A stretch of 64,000 nt of DNA from Megamonas funiformis (GCF_010669225.1 NZ_CP048627.1:434001-498000), one strand, 5' to 3'; shown: positions 1 through 9,159, counted from the stretch's first letter. Numbers and translations: made by a program. Notes: generated from the sequence alone by a model not told the origin.

Positions 1-2
1 CT

Positions 3-371
3 ACAAGACAGACTAGATTAGAAAAAGGTATACAAGCTCAAGTTGATATCTTTGGCGAAAATATGAAAGATTTTTGGAAATCCGGAGATAGTGAAACTAG
101 ACATATAAATCGTTGGCTTGCAGAAAATTGTTTCGGTGATTATTACACTCGCAAAGGTTTAGATTTAAAACAAAGAGAGATGATAACTTTTTGTTTTATC
201 TTGGCACAAGGCGGTTGTGAAAATCAATTGACAGCACATATTCAAGGTAATTTAAATGTTGGCAATGATAAAGAATTTTTATTAAAAGTTTTAACTCAAT
301 GTTTGCCGTATATTGGTTATCCTAGAAGTTTAAATGCCCTAGCTTGTATAAAAAAAGTTTGTGATAAATAA
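3..371 (+). CDS. Carboxymuconolactone decarboxylase-family protein, 5'-truncated by window edge
   Basis: The reading frame is open to the first bases of the window, so the start lies outside; the in-frame ATG at 63 is internal. The visible 122 residues resemble the C-terminal half of the CMD/AhpD-like fold. They contain a Cys-X6-His motif (GGCENQLTAH) followed by N-V-G, and an ending with PYIGYPRSLNAL as in CMD-family enzymes. These proteins are small oligomeric decarboxylases or peroxidase-like redox proteins. The gene is followed after 17 bases by an SDR oxidoreductase on the same strand, so the two are probably co-transcribed. The substrate cannot be read from sequence. Confidence 0.8.
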   Translation, partial: TRQTRLEKGIQAQVDIFGENMKDFWKSGDSETRHINRWLAENCFGDYYTRKGLDLKQREMITFCFILAQGGCENQLTAHIQGNLNVGNDKEFLLKVLTQCLPYIGYPRSLNALACIKKVCDK

Positions 372-388
372 GGAAAGAAGATTTTTTG

Positions 389-1213
389 ATGAAAGATGTT
401 TTATTATTAGTAGGCGCAGGTCAAATAGGTATGGCTATCGCTAGACGTATTGGCTTTAATAAAAAAATAATAATTGGTGATAAAAATTTAGATAATGCTA
501 AAAAAATAGCAGATATTATGTATAATGCTGGTTTTGATGTAAATTATTTAGAAGTAGATTTAGCAGATAGAATATCTATTAAGAATTATATACAGGAAGC
601 TCAAAAATATGGTCAGATAGGAATGCTTATAAATGCAGCTGGTGTATCACCTAGTCAAGCTTCTATAGAAACTATTTTAAAAGTAGATTTATATGGAACA
701 GCTGTGTTATTAGAAGAAGTCGGAAAAGTAATCAAACCATATGGCACAGGCGTAACGATTTCTAGTCAATCAGGTCATCGCATGGAAGCTTTAGGTAGTG
801 AAATTGATGAACAATTAGCAACTACTGATTGTGAAGATTTATTATCTTTACCTGTTTTACAAGTAGAAAATATAAAAGACAATTTACATGCTTATCAATT
901 AGCAAAACGTTGTAATGTAAAAAGAGTTATGGCAGAAGCTGTAAAATGGGGTAAGAAAAAAGCTCGTATAAATTCAATTTCTCCAGGGATTATAGTTACT
1001 CCACTTGCTATAGATGAATTTAATGGCAAAAGAGGTGCTTTTTATAAAAATATGTTTGCCAAAGCACCAGCAGGACGACCAGGTACAGCAGATGAAGTGG
1101 CAAATGTAGCAGAATTATTGATGAGTGAAAAAGGTAGCTTTATTACAGGCGCAGATTTCTTAGTTGATGGCGGAGCTACAGCAGCATATTTTTATGGCGA
1201 TTTAAATAAATAG
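389..1213 (+). CDS. Short-chain dehydrogenase/reductase (SDR) family oxidoreductase
   Basis: A 274-residue classical SDR. The N-terminus carries the Rossmann dinucleotide-binding motif G-A-G-Q-I-G. The mid region has the NAAG-like segment (INAAGVSP), a catalytic serine region (TISSQSGH) and the active-site Y-X3-K (YQLAK). The C-terminus has the usual SPGIIVTPLA and DGG segments. ATG at 389 is chosen over the TTG three bases upstream because GGAAAG at 372-377 is better placed for it. It probably reduces or oxidises a carbonyl or alcohol with NAD(P)H, but the substrate is unknown. It sits directly downstream of a CMD-family gene and ends in a strong hairpin terminator. Confidence 0.85.
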   Translation: MKDVLLLVGAGQIGMAIARRIGFNKKIIIGDKNLDNAKKIADIMYNAGFDVNYLEVDLADRISIKNYIQEAQKYGQIGMLINAAGVSPSQASIETILKVDLYGTAVLLEEVGKVIKPYGTGVTISSQSGHRMEALGSEIDEQLATTDCEDLLSLPVLQVENIKDNLHAYQLAKRCNVKRVMAEAVKWGKKKARINSISPGIIVTPLAIDEFNGKRGAFYKNMFAKAPAGRPGTADEVANVAELLMSEKGSFITGADFLVDGGATAAYFYGDLNK

Positions 1214-1277
1214 ATAGGTATTTTTAGTTTAAGGTGAATTTAGAAGCTGAAATAAAACATTATATAATATGTAAAGT

Positions 1278-1316
1278 AAAAGCTCTTTGATTAAAAACTA
1301 ATCAAAGAGCTTTTTG
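1278..1316 (+). terminator. Bidirectional Rho-independent terminator
   Basis: A 14-bp perfect stem beginning AAAGCTCTTTGATT with a 7-base loop, followed by TTTTTG. It lies between the SDR gene and the convergent hydrolase remnant, and the A-rich 5' side lets it serve both strands. Confidence 0.85.
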
Positions 1317-1352
1317 TTAGTGAATAAAAAGGATTTATAAAATTTTTAGATT

Positions 1353-1952
1353 TTATTTAAGGTTATTTTTGAAGAATAATTCTAATTTATCAAATGGTAT
1401 TTTATCAATTTTGTCATATAAATCAATGTGTTCAGCATCATCTACAACATATAATTCTTTAGGTTCAGAGGCTTTATTAAATGCTTCTTCACTGAAAAAT
1501 TTAGAATGAGCTCTATCGCCAACAATAAATAATATTGGACGAGGAGAAATTTCATCAAGATAATCAAGTAAATGATAATTCATAAAAGCAAGATTACTAG
1601 TTGTAGTAAAGCCACCTAAAGCATTGATATGATGTCCTCTTTTTAAAGCGTAAAAACGGAACCATTCAGCTGTTGGTTCTGTTAAATCTTCAGGAACTTT
1701 TTCAAGTGGTTTATCTGGAAAATATGGAATGTATTCAGGATAGCCATTTTGAGCATCAATCCATCTTTGTTTAGATAATTTTTCTTTAGTAGCTTGAACA
1801 GTTTCTTTATCCATGCCTAAGCGAGAAGCTACAGTCATATCATACATTGAAGCTGTAGCTACAGCTTTTATACGTGTATCCATCTGTGTTGCAGATAAAG
1901 CGAAACCACCAGAACCACAAATGCCGATAGCTCCAATTTGCTCACGGTTTAC
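1353..1952 (-). pseudogene. Alpha/beta hydrolase, 5'-truncated remnant at an IS200/IS605 insertion
   Basis: About 200 C-terminal residues of a dienelactone-hydrolase-like alpha/beta hydrolase remain. The nucleophile elbow region (GICGSGG) is close to the broken N-terminus. A late Asp (IVGDRAHS) and His (DDAEHIDLY) could complete a catalytic triad. The codons run straight into the left end of IS copy 1 at 1953, where the target TTTAC (1948-1952) is still visible. The missing roughly 100 N-terminal residues are not found beyond the right end of the IS: only about 20 bases separate that end from the terminator of the next gene. The insertion was therefore accompanied or followed by a deletion. 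The remnant is probably non-functional. Confidence 0.75.
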
Positions 1953-2070
1953 CAAATGCGAGCGTAAAGCCCCTAAATTTATTTATGGGGATATAAGCTC
2001 GCTAAAAAACAATGATTCGATATCATTGTTTTTTATTGTATTATATTTTTAATAGTTATATAATACTTTT

Positions 2071-2466
2071 ATGAAATATAAATCAAATAATAATATAGTA
2101 TATTCTTGTAAATATCATGTAGTATTTTGTCCTAAATATCGTAGAAAAGTGTTGAACAATGGTGTTGATGAACGATTAAAGGAGTTGATTAATAATATTT
2201 GTCAGGAGCTTCACGTCGATTTAATCGAGATGGAAGTAATGCCAGACCATGTTCATTTGCTTTTAGAAGTTGATCCACAATTTGGTATACATAAAGTTGT
2301 TAAACGAATAAAAGGAATATCTTCAAGAATACTTCGAGAAGAATTTTCATGGTTAAAATCAAGGCTACCAACATTGTGGACGAATTCATATTTTGTATCT
2401 ACAGTTGGTGGAGCACCAATATCAATTATTAAACAGTATATAGAAAGTCAAAAGCGTTCAGAATAA
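2071..2466 (+). CDS. tnpA: IS200/IS605 transposase TnpA (Y1 HUH nuclease)
   Basis: A 131-residue Y1 transposase. The HUH motif is His60-Val-His62 (PDHVHLLLEV) and the catalytic tyrosine is Tyr123 in the C-terminal helix (KQYIESQ). Length and motif spacing are typical of the family. It excises and inserts the element as single-stranded DNA. It differs from copy 2 by Asp instead of Ala at residue 69 and looks intact. The gene is preceded by the left-end hairpin and followed immediately by tnpB on the same strand. Confidence 0.93.
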   Translation: MKYKSNNNIVYSCKYHVVFCPKYRRKVLNNGVDERLKELINNICQELHVDLIEMEVMPDHVHLLLEVDPQFGIHKVVKRIKGISSRILREEFSWLKSRLPTLWTNSYFVSTVGGAPISIIKQYIESQKRSE

Positions 2467-2494
2467 ATAAATGATAAAAAGGCAGGTGATTGTA

Positions 2495-3600
2495 GTGAAG
2501 ACATATTGTTTTAAATTGTATAAGGCAAAAAGGAATAAAAAACTTCATAAAGTTATTAATATAGCTGGAATTATCTACAATCACTGTATTGCTTTGCATA
2601 AAAGATATTATCGTTTATTTAAAAAATCTCTTAATATCTATAAGCTTCAAAAATATTTAACTAAACTTAAGAAAATAGGTAAATTTAGCTATTTTAAAGA
2701 AGTAGGTTCGCAAGCTATTCAAGATATAACTCAAAGAATAGACCGTGATTATAAATTGTTTTTTAGAAATTTAAAACATAAAATTCGTACAGCACCACCA
2801 TCTTTTAAAAAGATACGAAAATATAAATCATTCACGCTCAAACAAGCTGGTTGGAAGCTTTTAAAGGGTAATATTATAGAAATTAATAAACAAAAATACA
2901 AATATTTTAAAAGTAGAGATATTGAAGGAATAGTTAAAACAATAACAATTAAACGTGATACTTTAGGTGATATATATCTTTATTTTGTTTGTGAAACTAA
3001 GGAGAATAAAGTTTTAGCAAGAACAGGTAAAAGCGTCGGCTATGACTTTGGACTTAAACAGTTTTTAACTGCATCGGATAATGAAGATATAAAAGCACCT
3101 TTATTTTTTAAACAAAATGCTAATGATATAAAAAAGGCTAATAGAATATTATCTAGAAAAAAGAAGACTTCTAATCATCGTAGATTAGCAAAAATAGCTC
3201 TTGCCAGATTGCATAAGAAAATATCTAATCAACGTAAAGATTTTCATTTTAAATTAGCAAATAAAATTTGTAGTGAATATGCTTTAATCTGCATAGAAGA
3301 TTTGAATATAAAAGGAATGCAAAACGTTGGGGTAGAAAAATATCTGACTATGGATTTAGTGAATTTATAAAAATTCTTGAATATAAAGCGAGAGAAATTG
3401 GCTCAATAGTGCAAAAGATAGATAGATACTATCCAAGTTCGCAAATTTGCCATGTTTGTGGTACAAAAAATCCTGAAACTAAAAATTTGGCAGTTCGTGA
3501 GTGGATTTGCGCAAAGTGCAAAACCAGCCACGATAGAGATAGAAATGCTGCTATAAATATATGGAAGGTTGGGGCATCAACCTTCTTTGGAGAGATATAG
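2495..3600 (+). pseudogene. tnpB: TnpB RNA-guided nuclease, inactivated by -1 frameshift
   Basis: Nearly the same as the intact TnpB of copy 2, but the A-run at 3321-3324 has four A's where copy 2 has five. Translation therefore leaves the frame about 27 residues after RuvC-I/II context is established and stops at 3370. The third RuvC Asp (HDRDRNA) and the four-Cys zinc knuckle (CHVCG...CAKC) are stranded in another frame from about 3371 to 3600. The GTG at 2495 follows AGGCAGGTGA at good spacing. Several missense differences separate the two copies. This copy can probably still move through TnpA, but would lack its own guided nuclease. Confidence 0.9.
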
Positions 3601-3696
3601 TAAGACCTGCTATTTTAGTAGGCAAGTATCGTTTGTATCCAAGAATCCCCTGCATTTAGGCATGGGGAGTATGTCAATTCAAGTCAATGCAAAAAA

Positions 3697-3731
3697 ATAA
3701 GAACCGTATCTTTGAAAATACAGTTCTTATT
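3697..3731 (-). terminator. Rho-independent terminator of the activase-like gene
   Basis: The stem AATAAGAAC(c)GTAT pairs with ATAC(a)GTTCTTATT. On the minus strand it is followed by a run of seven T's. It lies 24 bases beyond the stop of the large minus-strand gene and 20 bases from the IS right end. Confidence 0.85.
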
Positions 3732-3754
3732 GTTAATTACTTTATCAATTTTTT

Positions 3755-6700
3755 TTATAGAGCTTTATGGTCTTGCTCAGCGATTTTTTCTTTAGCTACA
3801 GAAAGCATTAATTTTATACGATTTAACTGGTTTACCTCACTGATACCAGCATCACAGTCAATAGCTACGATATTTACACCATCATGTGTACGCATGAGTT
3901 CACGTATCATACCTTTTCCTGTGATGTGATTTGGCAAGCAACCAAATGGTTGTAAACAAATGATATTATCTACACCTTCTTGGATTAGTTTTGCCATTTC
4001 ACCAGTTAAGAACCAACCTTCACCAGCCATATTACCTAAAGAAACATGAGGAGTAGTTAATTTAGCTATTTCTTTAATAGTATATGGAGCAGTGAAGCGT
4101 TTGCTAGCACGAAGTGCTTTGCACATAGGCTTGCGGAAAAATTCAAGTACTTTGATGAAAATTTCTGATTTAGCTTTATCTATCCATTTACCATCGAGCA
4201 TTTTATATTTTACGATATCATCATATGCCATGTACATGAAGAAATCCATTAAATCAGGTGTTACAACTTCAGCACCTTCATCAAAGAGAATTTTTTCTAC
4301 ATGATTATTGGCAGTTGGGTGATATTTAACAAGAATTTCGCCAACGATACCTACTTTTGGTTTTATCGCATCTTCATTGAGAGCGATTTCATCAAATTCT
4401 TTTACAGCTTTTTTGATATTATTGCTGAATTTAATATAATTGCCATTAGTGATTTCGTCCATGAAGATTTTACGCCATTTATTATATAAGACATCAACAG
4501 AGCCAGCTACTTTTTCATAAGGTCTTGTTCTATTGGATAAGCGAATTAATAAGTCAGCGTAAATAGTAGCTTTGACAACATCAAGCCAGATTTCTGTTTT
4601 TAATTTGAAATCATCTGTTTCACGACCAACACAAGCAAATACAGGAACTTGGCTTAAGCCGGCATTTTCTAAAGCTTTACGCATTAAATTTAAATAGTTT
4701 GTAGCACGGCAAGCACCACATGTTTGGAAAAGCATGATTGAAGTATTATTTACATCATATTCGCCTGATTTTAATGCTTTTAATAATTGACCAATGACTA
4801 CGATTGCAGGATAGCACATATCATTATTGACATAGCGTAGACCTAAATCAATATCTTCTTGTGTAGGCATTGGCGGAATGACGATTTTCATACCAGATTT
4901 TTTACAAGCATGTTGAATGAAATCAAAATGTTTAGGGGACATTTGCGGTGCCAAGATAGTATGTTCTTCTTGACATTCTTTGCTGAAATAAGCACGTTGT
5001 TTTGGTGGTTCAATTTCGTCAATTTGGGCAAAGCCATATTTCCATGCAGCCATGAGAGAACGAATACGTATACGAGCTGCACCAAGGTTACTTACTTCAT
5101 CTAATTTTATCATGGTGTAGATATCGCCATGTTGTTCTAAGATTTCACGTACTTGACCAGTAGTGATAGCATCAAGACCACAACCAAAGGAACTGAATTG
5201 AATTAAAGTCATTTCTTTGTGGCGAGCTACATAACTAGCAGCATGATACAATCTAGCATGATAGCTCCATTGATTTACGATATCTAAGCTATCTTCTGGG
5301 CAATCTAAATGATAAAGAGCATCTTCAGATAAAATTGCAATACCGTAAGATTGAATCATTTCAGGAATTCCATGATTGATTTCAGGGTCAACATGGTATG
5401 GTCTACCAGCTAAAACGACAATTGGCATTTTTTTATCAGTTGCTTCTTTGATGATGTTTTCACCATAATTGCGAATGTCTTCTTTATATTTATCTAATTC
5501 CTGATAACTTTTTTCTACTGCTTCGATTAAGTCTTTTTTAGGGATATTTAAAGAAGATAACTCTTCTTGTAAACGTTTAATCAAAGCTTTTTTATTATTT
5601 ATTGGTAAGAATGGTTGAAGGAAATTTATATTTTTCTGGCGGAGAATATCCATATTAGCGCGGATATTTTCAGCATAAGAAGCGACAATAGGACAGTTAT
5701 AATTGTTATCGGAGGCATGAAGAGGGTCTTTCATATTATAAGGGATACATGGATAAAAGATAGTAGTGATACCTTTTTCAATTAAATCCATGATATGACC
5801 ATGTACTAATTTTCCTGGATAACATAAAGAGTCAGAAGGAATAGTAGACATACCTTTACAATATAACTGAGCTGAAGATTTACCAGATAATACTACTTCA
5901 TAACCTAATAAAGTGAAGAAAGTAAACCAGAATGGAAAATCTTCATACATATTGAGTACACGTGGAATACCTATGCGTCCTTTTGGCGCATTAAGAAGTG
6001 GTTTATAGTATTCAAATAAACGATGATATTTATATTTATAAATATTAGGTGCTTTATCTTCTTTAGCCACTTGTTTTCCAATGCCTTTTTCACAGCGATT
6101 TCCTGTAGAATAGCGATTGCCATCAGGGAAAATTTGTGTTGTGATTAGACAGTTATTACCACAGCCATGACAGCGGTAAGTTTTTGTTTCCATATGGAAA
6201 TCTTTTAATTCTTCTTTGGTTAAAATAGAAGATTTTTCTTGTTGACGTTCTATAGCTAAAAGTGCAATACCATAAGCACCCATTAAGCCAGAGATATCTG
6301 GACGGATTACATTTTTATTTAACAATAATTCCATAGAACGAAGTACAGCATCATTATAGAATGTACCACCTTGAACTACGATATTATCGCCAAGTTCAGA
6401 TACATCTTTGACTTGGATTACTTTAAATAAAGCATTTTTGATAACGGAAAGAGCTATACCAGCAGAAATATCATTTACAGAAGCTCCTTCTTTTTGTGCT
6501 TGTTTTACACGAGAATTCATGAAAACAGTACAACGAGTACCTAAATCTACTGGATTTTTAGCAGTTAAGCCTTTATTAGCAAAATCGCTGACTTCCATAT
6601 TTAAGCCTTGAGCGAAGTTTTGAATGAAAGAACCACAGCCAGCAGAGCAAGCTTCGTTTAAAATGATTTGTCCGATATTGCCTTTATTTACATAGAAGCA

Positions 6701-7978
6701 TTTCATATCTTGTCCACCGATATCTAGAACGCAAGATACATCAGGACAAAATTCACGAGCTGCACGCAAGTGAGCAAAAGTTTCTACCTCGCCAAAATCT
6801 GCATGAAGAGCAGCTTTGACGATATGTTCTCCATAGCCAGTCGTACCAACAGTAGCAATATAAGCATTAGGAGGAATAATTTCATATAGAGCTTTTATTT
6901 CATCTAATACAGTTTTTAATGGTGAGCCATTATTACTGCCATAGGAAGAATATAATATTTCACGATCTTTACTAATTGCGACTAATTTTGTAGTAGTAGA
7001 ACCAGCATCAATACCTATGTATAGAGGTCCTTGATAATCTGATAATGAAGCTTTTTTTACAACATCTTTATTATGACGTTGCTTAAACTCATTATATTCT
7101 TGTTCATTTTTAAATAATGTAAAGGCTACAGATTCAGTTTCTGTAGATGATTTACTGCAATTATTTAAACGTTGCATTAATTCATCATATGTCATTTCAA
7201 TCGCATTATCGCTTAAAGCGCAACCTATAGCAACAAAATAACAACCATCATCAACATTGACAATATGTTCATCGGTTAGTTTTAAAGTTTTAATAAAGCG
7301 TTCTTTTAATTGAGTTAAGAAATATAAAGGGCCACCTAAAAAGGCTATATTACCTTCAAGTGGACGTCCTTGTGCTAAGTTACCGATAGTTTGATTAACT
7401 ACAGCTTGTAAGATAGAAAGAGCAATATCGGCTTTAGAAACACCATCATTTAATAATGCTTGAACATCTGTTTTAGCAAAAACACCACAACGAGAAGCAA
7501 TAGTATAAATTTGAGTGCCTTTTTGAGCTAATTCATTTAAACCCATAGCATCAGTATTTAAAAGTGAAGCCATATGGTCAATAAATGAACCTGTGCCACC
7601 TGCACAAACACCATTCATACGTTGTTCTGGTGCAGAGCCAAAATAAGTGATTTTAGCATCTTCACCGCCTAACTCTACAGCTACATCAGTTTGAGGTATC
7701 CAATTTTTAACAGCTTTAGAACAAGCAATTACTTCTTGAACAAAAGGCATGTTTAAATTGTTAGCCATACCCATACCGGCAGAGCCAGTTATTGCACAGG
7801 TAAATTTATGATTTTTTAATGTATCTGATAATAAAATCATATTATCGTGCATGGATTTATAAATTTCTGATAAATGACGCATGTATTTCTTATAAACTAC
7901 TTGATTATCGTTGTCTAAGACAACTAATTTTATAGTAGTAGAACCGATATCAATACCAAGTTTATACGAAAAATTCAA
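3755..7978 (-). CDS. 2-hydroxyacyl-CoA dehydratase activase-like fusion protein (two ASKHA domains, DUF2229, dehydratase-like region)
   Basis: A 1407-residue multidomain protein. Residues about 5-290 and 320-590 are two BadF/HgdC-type ASKHA ATPase domains, each with a phosphate-binding loop (GIDIGSTTIK and GIDAGSTTTK). Each also keeps the two Cys positions that ligate a [4Fe-4S] cluster in activases (VCAGGTGS with SRCGVF; ACSAGCGS with TRCTVF). A Cys-rich knuckle (CHGCGNNC) lies near 604, followed by a DUF2229 region and 2-hydroxyglutaryl-CoA dehydratase D-like segments with FQTCGAC near 1088 and QPFGCLPNH near 1343. The start is TTG at 7978, preceded by GGTGGTG; the open frame extends further upstream but without a ribosome binding site. 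The family is widespread in anaerobic Firmicutes. An ATP-driven electron transfer role is expected, but its true substrate is unknown. Confidence 0.88.
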   Translation of the reverse strand: MNFSYKLGIDIGSTTIKLVVLDNDNQVVYKKYMRHLSEIYKSMHDNMILLSDTLKNHKFTCAITGSAGMGMANNLNMPFVQEVIACSKAVKNWIPQTDVAVELGGEDAKITYFGSAPEQRMNGVCAGGTGSFIDHMASLLNTDAMGLNELAQKGTQIYTIASRCGVFAKTDVQALLNDGVSKADIALSILQAVVNQTIGNLAQGRPLEGNIAFLGGPLYFLTQLKERFIKTLKLTDEHIVNVDDGCYFVAIGCALSDNAIEMTYDELMQRLNNCSKSSTETESVAFTLFKNEQEYNEFKQRHNKDVVKKASLSDYQGPLYIGIDAGSTTTKLVAISKDREILYSSYGSNNGSPLKTVLDEIKALYEIIPPNAYIATVGTTGYGEHIVKAALHADFGEVETFAHLRAAREFCPDVSCVLDIGGQDMKCFYVNKGNIGQIILNEACSAGCGSFIQNFAQGLNMEVSDFANKGLTAKNPVDLGTRCTVFMNSRVKQAQKEGASVNDISAGIALSVIKNALFKVIQVKDVSELGDNIVVQGGTFYNDAVLRSMELLLNKNVIRPDISGLMGAYGIALLAIERQQEKSSILTKEELKDFHMETKTYRCHGCGNNCLITTQIFPDGNRYSTGNRCEKGIGKQVAKEDKAPNIYKYKYHRLFEYYKPLLNAPKGRIGIPRVLNMYEDFPFWFTFFTLLGYEVVLSGKSSAQLYCKGMSTIPSDSLCYPGKLVHGHIMDLIEKGITTIFYPCIPYNMKDPLHASDNNYNCPIVASYAENIRANMDILRQKNINFLQPFLPINNKKALIKRLQEELSSLNIPKKDLIEAVEKSYQELDKYKEDIRNYGENIIKEATDKKMPIVVLAGRPYHVDPEINHGIPEMIQSYGIAILSEDALYHLDCPEDSLDIVNQWSYHARLYHAASYVARHKEMTLIQFSSFGCGLDAITTGQVREILEQHGDIYTMIKLDEVSNLGAARIRIRSLMAAWKYGFAQIDEIEPPKQRAYFSKECQEEHTILAPQMSPKHFDFIQHACKKSGMKIVIPPMPTQEDIDLGLRYVNNDMCYPAIVVIGQLLKALKSGEYDVNNTSIMLFQTCGACRATNYLNLMRKALENAGLSQVPVFACVGRETDDFKLKTEIWLDVVKATIYADLLIRLSNRTRPYEKVAGSVDVLYNKWRKIFMDEITNGNYIKFSNNIKKAVKEFDEIALNEDAIKPKVGIVGEILVKYHPTANNHVEKILFDEGAEVVTPDLMDFFMYMAYDDIVKYKMLDGKWIDKAKSEIFIKVLEFFRKPMCKALRASKRFTAPYTIKEIAKLTTPHVSLGNMAGEGWFLTGEMAKLIQEGVDNIICLQPFGCLPNHITGKGMIRELMRTHDGVNIVAIDCDAGISEVNQLNRIKLMLSVAKEKIAEQDHKAL

Positions 7979-8063
7979 GATAACACCACCTATAAAATAT
8001 ATATTTATTAATACTTTAGAAATTAGAAATATAAGCTTTAAATAGTTATTATTGTGCATATGT

Positions 8064-8092
8064 ATTATATCATAGAATAAAAAATTTACCAA
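8064..8092 (-). promoter_or_regulatory. Promoter for the activase-like gene
   Basis: On the minus strand: TTGGTA, 17 bases, TATAAT. It sits about 85 bases upstream of the TTG start at 7978. A small palindrome GAATA-G-TATTC lies just upstream of the -35 at 8096-8106 and could be an operator. From the gene start to the tRNA cluster (7979-8434) only this promoter, the palindrome and the tRNA promoter were recognised. Confidence 0.65.
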
Positions 8093-8345
8093 AATGAATA
8101 GTATTCACTTTTGAGGATTTTTTTATTGATTTTAGAAAAAAAGAATGAATTTTTTAGCTGAAATTGAATAGAAAAGTAAAATTAAATAGAAATAAGTGAT
8201 GAAAATGAAGATTTTATTTTCAAAAAGAGATGATAATATAAATTTTACTATATTTATAATAAGGAAGTTTTTTGTTGAAAAATAATGGCGTTTAATCTGG
8301 AAAAATAAAAACGATAACTTTTTTTAATTTTTTTCAAAAAAAGTG

Positions 8346-8374
8346 TTGACAAAATGGTTTTAAAATAATATACT
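8346..8374 (+). promoter_or_regulatory. Near-consensus sigma-70 promoter of the tRNA cluster
   Basis: TTGACA at 8346-8351, a 17-base spacer, and TATACT at 8369-8374. It lies about 60 bases before the first tRNA and is one of the strongest promoter matches in the window, as expected for stable RNA. Confidence 0.85.
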
Positions 8375-8434
8375 GTAGAAGCTGGCTCGTGAGACAACAA
8401 CTCACAGAGAAAAAACAGCAATAAAGGTTAAGAT

Positions 8435-8511
8435 GGCCCGGTAGTTTAGTTGGTTAGAATGCCGCCCTGTCACGGCGGAGGTCAGGGGTTCAAGTCCCCT
8501 TCGGGTCGCCA
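8435..8511 (+). tRNA. tRNA-Asp (GTC)
   Basis: Full cloverleaf of 77 bases with encoded CCA. The acceptor GGCCCGG pairs with TCGGGTC and the anticodon arm is CCGCC-CTGTCAC-GGCGG. First gene of the eight-tRNA cluster. Confidence 0.97.
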
Positions 8512-8514
8512 TTT

Positions 8515-8590
8515 GCCTCGGTAGCTCAGTCGGTAGAGCAGGGGACTGAAAATCCCCGTGTCAGTGGTTCGATTCCGCTCTGAGGCACCA
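8515..8590 (+). tRNA. tRNA-Phe (GAA)
   Basis: 76 bases with encoded CCA; the anticodon loop CTGAAAA is closed by GGGGA/TCCCC. The discriminator is A (3' end ACCA). It would pair with the TTC specifier and the TGGT bulge of the T-box leader at 32.5-32.7 kb. Confidence 0.97.
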
Positions 8591-8601
8591 TTTTATAACA
8601 T

Positions 8602-8677
8602 GCTGGTGTAGCTCAATTGGCAGAGCAGCTGACTTGTAATCAGCAGGTTGGGGGTTCGATTCCTCTCGCCAGCTCCA
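8602..8677 (+). tRNA. tRNA-Thr (TGT)
   Basis: 76 bases with encoded CCA; anticodon loop CTTGTAA on a GCTGA/TCAGC stem; acceptor GCTGGTG pairs with CGCCAGC. Confidence 0.96.
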
Positions 8678-8683
8678 TGAAAT

Positions 8684-8757
8684 GCGGGTGTAGCTCAATG
8701 GTAGAGCCCTAGCCTTCCAAGCTAGTTACGTGGGTTCGATTCCCATCACCCGCTCCA
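8684..8757 (+). tRNA. tRNA-Gly (TCC)
   Basis: 74 bases with encoded CCA; anticodon loop CTTCCAA on a CTAGC/GCTAG stem; acceptor GCGGGTG pairs with CACCCGC. Confidence 0.96.
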
Positions 8758-8790
8758 TCAAAAAAGTTTGAAAAAACTTTAAAAAAGTTC

Positions 8791-8819
8791 TTGACAAGAA
8801 CAAAACGATATGGTAACAT
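8791..8819 (+). promoter_or_regulatory. Internal promoter before the leucine tRNAs
   Basis: TTGACA at 8791-8796, a 17-base spacer, and TAACAT at 8814-8819, in the 99-base gap between tRNA-Gly and tRNA-Leu(TAA). It would allow the leucine/glutamate part of the cluster to be transcribed separately. Confidence 0.6.
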
Positions 8820-8856
8820 ATTAAATGTTCTCGACGAGAATAAAGAAGTGAATAAT

Positions 8857-8945
8857 GCCGGGGTGGCGGAACTGGCAGACGCACGGGACTTAAAATCCCG
8901 CGGTTAGTGATAACCGTACCGGTTCGATTCCGGTCCTCGGCACCA
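8857..8945 (+). tRNA. tRNA-Leu (TAA)
   Basis: 89 bases with the long variable arm of class II tRNAs and encoded CCA. The anticodon loop CTTAAAA is closed by CGGGA/TCCCG. Confidence 0.96.
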
Positions 8946-8974
8946 ATCACCATCATTTGTTATTTTTGCCCTTT

Positions 8975-9060
8975 GCGGTCGTGGCGAAATGGCAGACGCG
9001 CTAGCTTCAGGCGCTAGTGGGGGATACCTCATGGTGGTTCAAATCCACTCGGCCGCACCA
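8975..9060 (+). tRNA. tRNA-Leu (CAG)
   Basis: 86 bases, class II, with encoded CCA. The anticodon loop TTCAGGC is closed by CTAGC/GCTAG and the variable arm is TGGGGGATACCTCA. Confidence 0.94.
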
Positions 9061-9073
9061 TTAAAGAGTATAT

Positions 9074-9159
9074 GCGGTTGTGGCGGAATTGGCAGACGCG
9101 CTACTTTGAGGGGGTAGTGATCAATGGTCGTATGGGTTCAAGTCCCATCAACCGCACCA
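9074..9159 (+). tRNA. tRNA-Leu (GAG)
   Basis: 86 bases, class II, with encoded CCA. The anticodon loop TTGAGGG is closed by CTACT/GGTAG. Third leucine isoacceptor in this cluster. Confidence 0.94.

Larger units (their letters stand above)
1953..3677 (+). mobile_element. IS200/IS605-family element, copy 1 (tnpA intact, tnpB frameshifted)
   Basis: The boundaries come from comparison with the second copy at 13210-14935: similarity starts at CAAATGCGAGCG right after a TTTAC target and stops at TCAA. TTAC on the left and TCAA on the right match the cleavage sites known for IS608-type elements. There are no terminal inverted repeats or target duplications, but both ends fold into imperfect subterminal hairpins (left: GCGAGC paired with GCTCGC; right: TCCCCTGCATTTAGGCATGGGG), as expected for single-strand HUH transposition. 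Length is 1725 bases, one less than copy 2 because of an A deletion in tnpB. Confidence 0.92.

Noticed and set aside
1813-2052. 79-residue plus-strand frame spanning the hydrolase remnant and IS left end
   Set aside because: Antisense to the hydrolase codons and running through the IS end hairpin; no family match.
4859-5104. Small frames on both strands inside the activase-like gene
   Set aside because: Shadows in alternative frames of a protein with continuous conserved motifs.
8375-8434. Possible rRNA operon next to the tRNA cluster
   Set aside because: No 16S, 23S or 5S sequence is present; the region is only a short leader.
8726-8956. Minus-strand open frame with NRTGTVITNRG- and SPVRLPVPPPR-like translation
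   Set aside because: It is the antisense translation of the tRNA-Gly and tRNA-Leu genes, a well-known false gene pattern.
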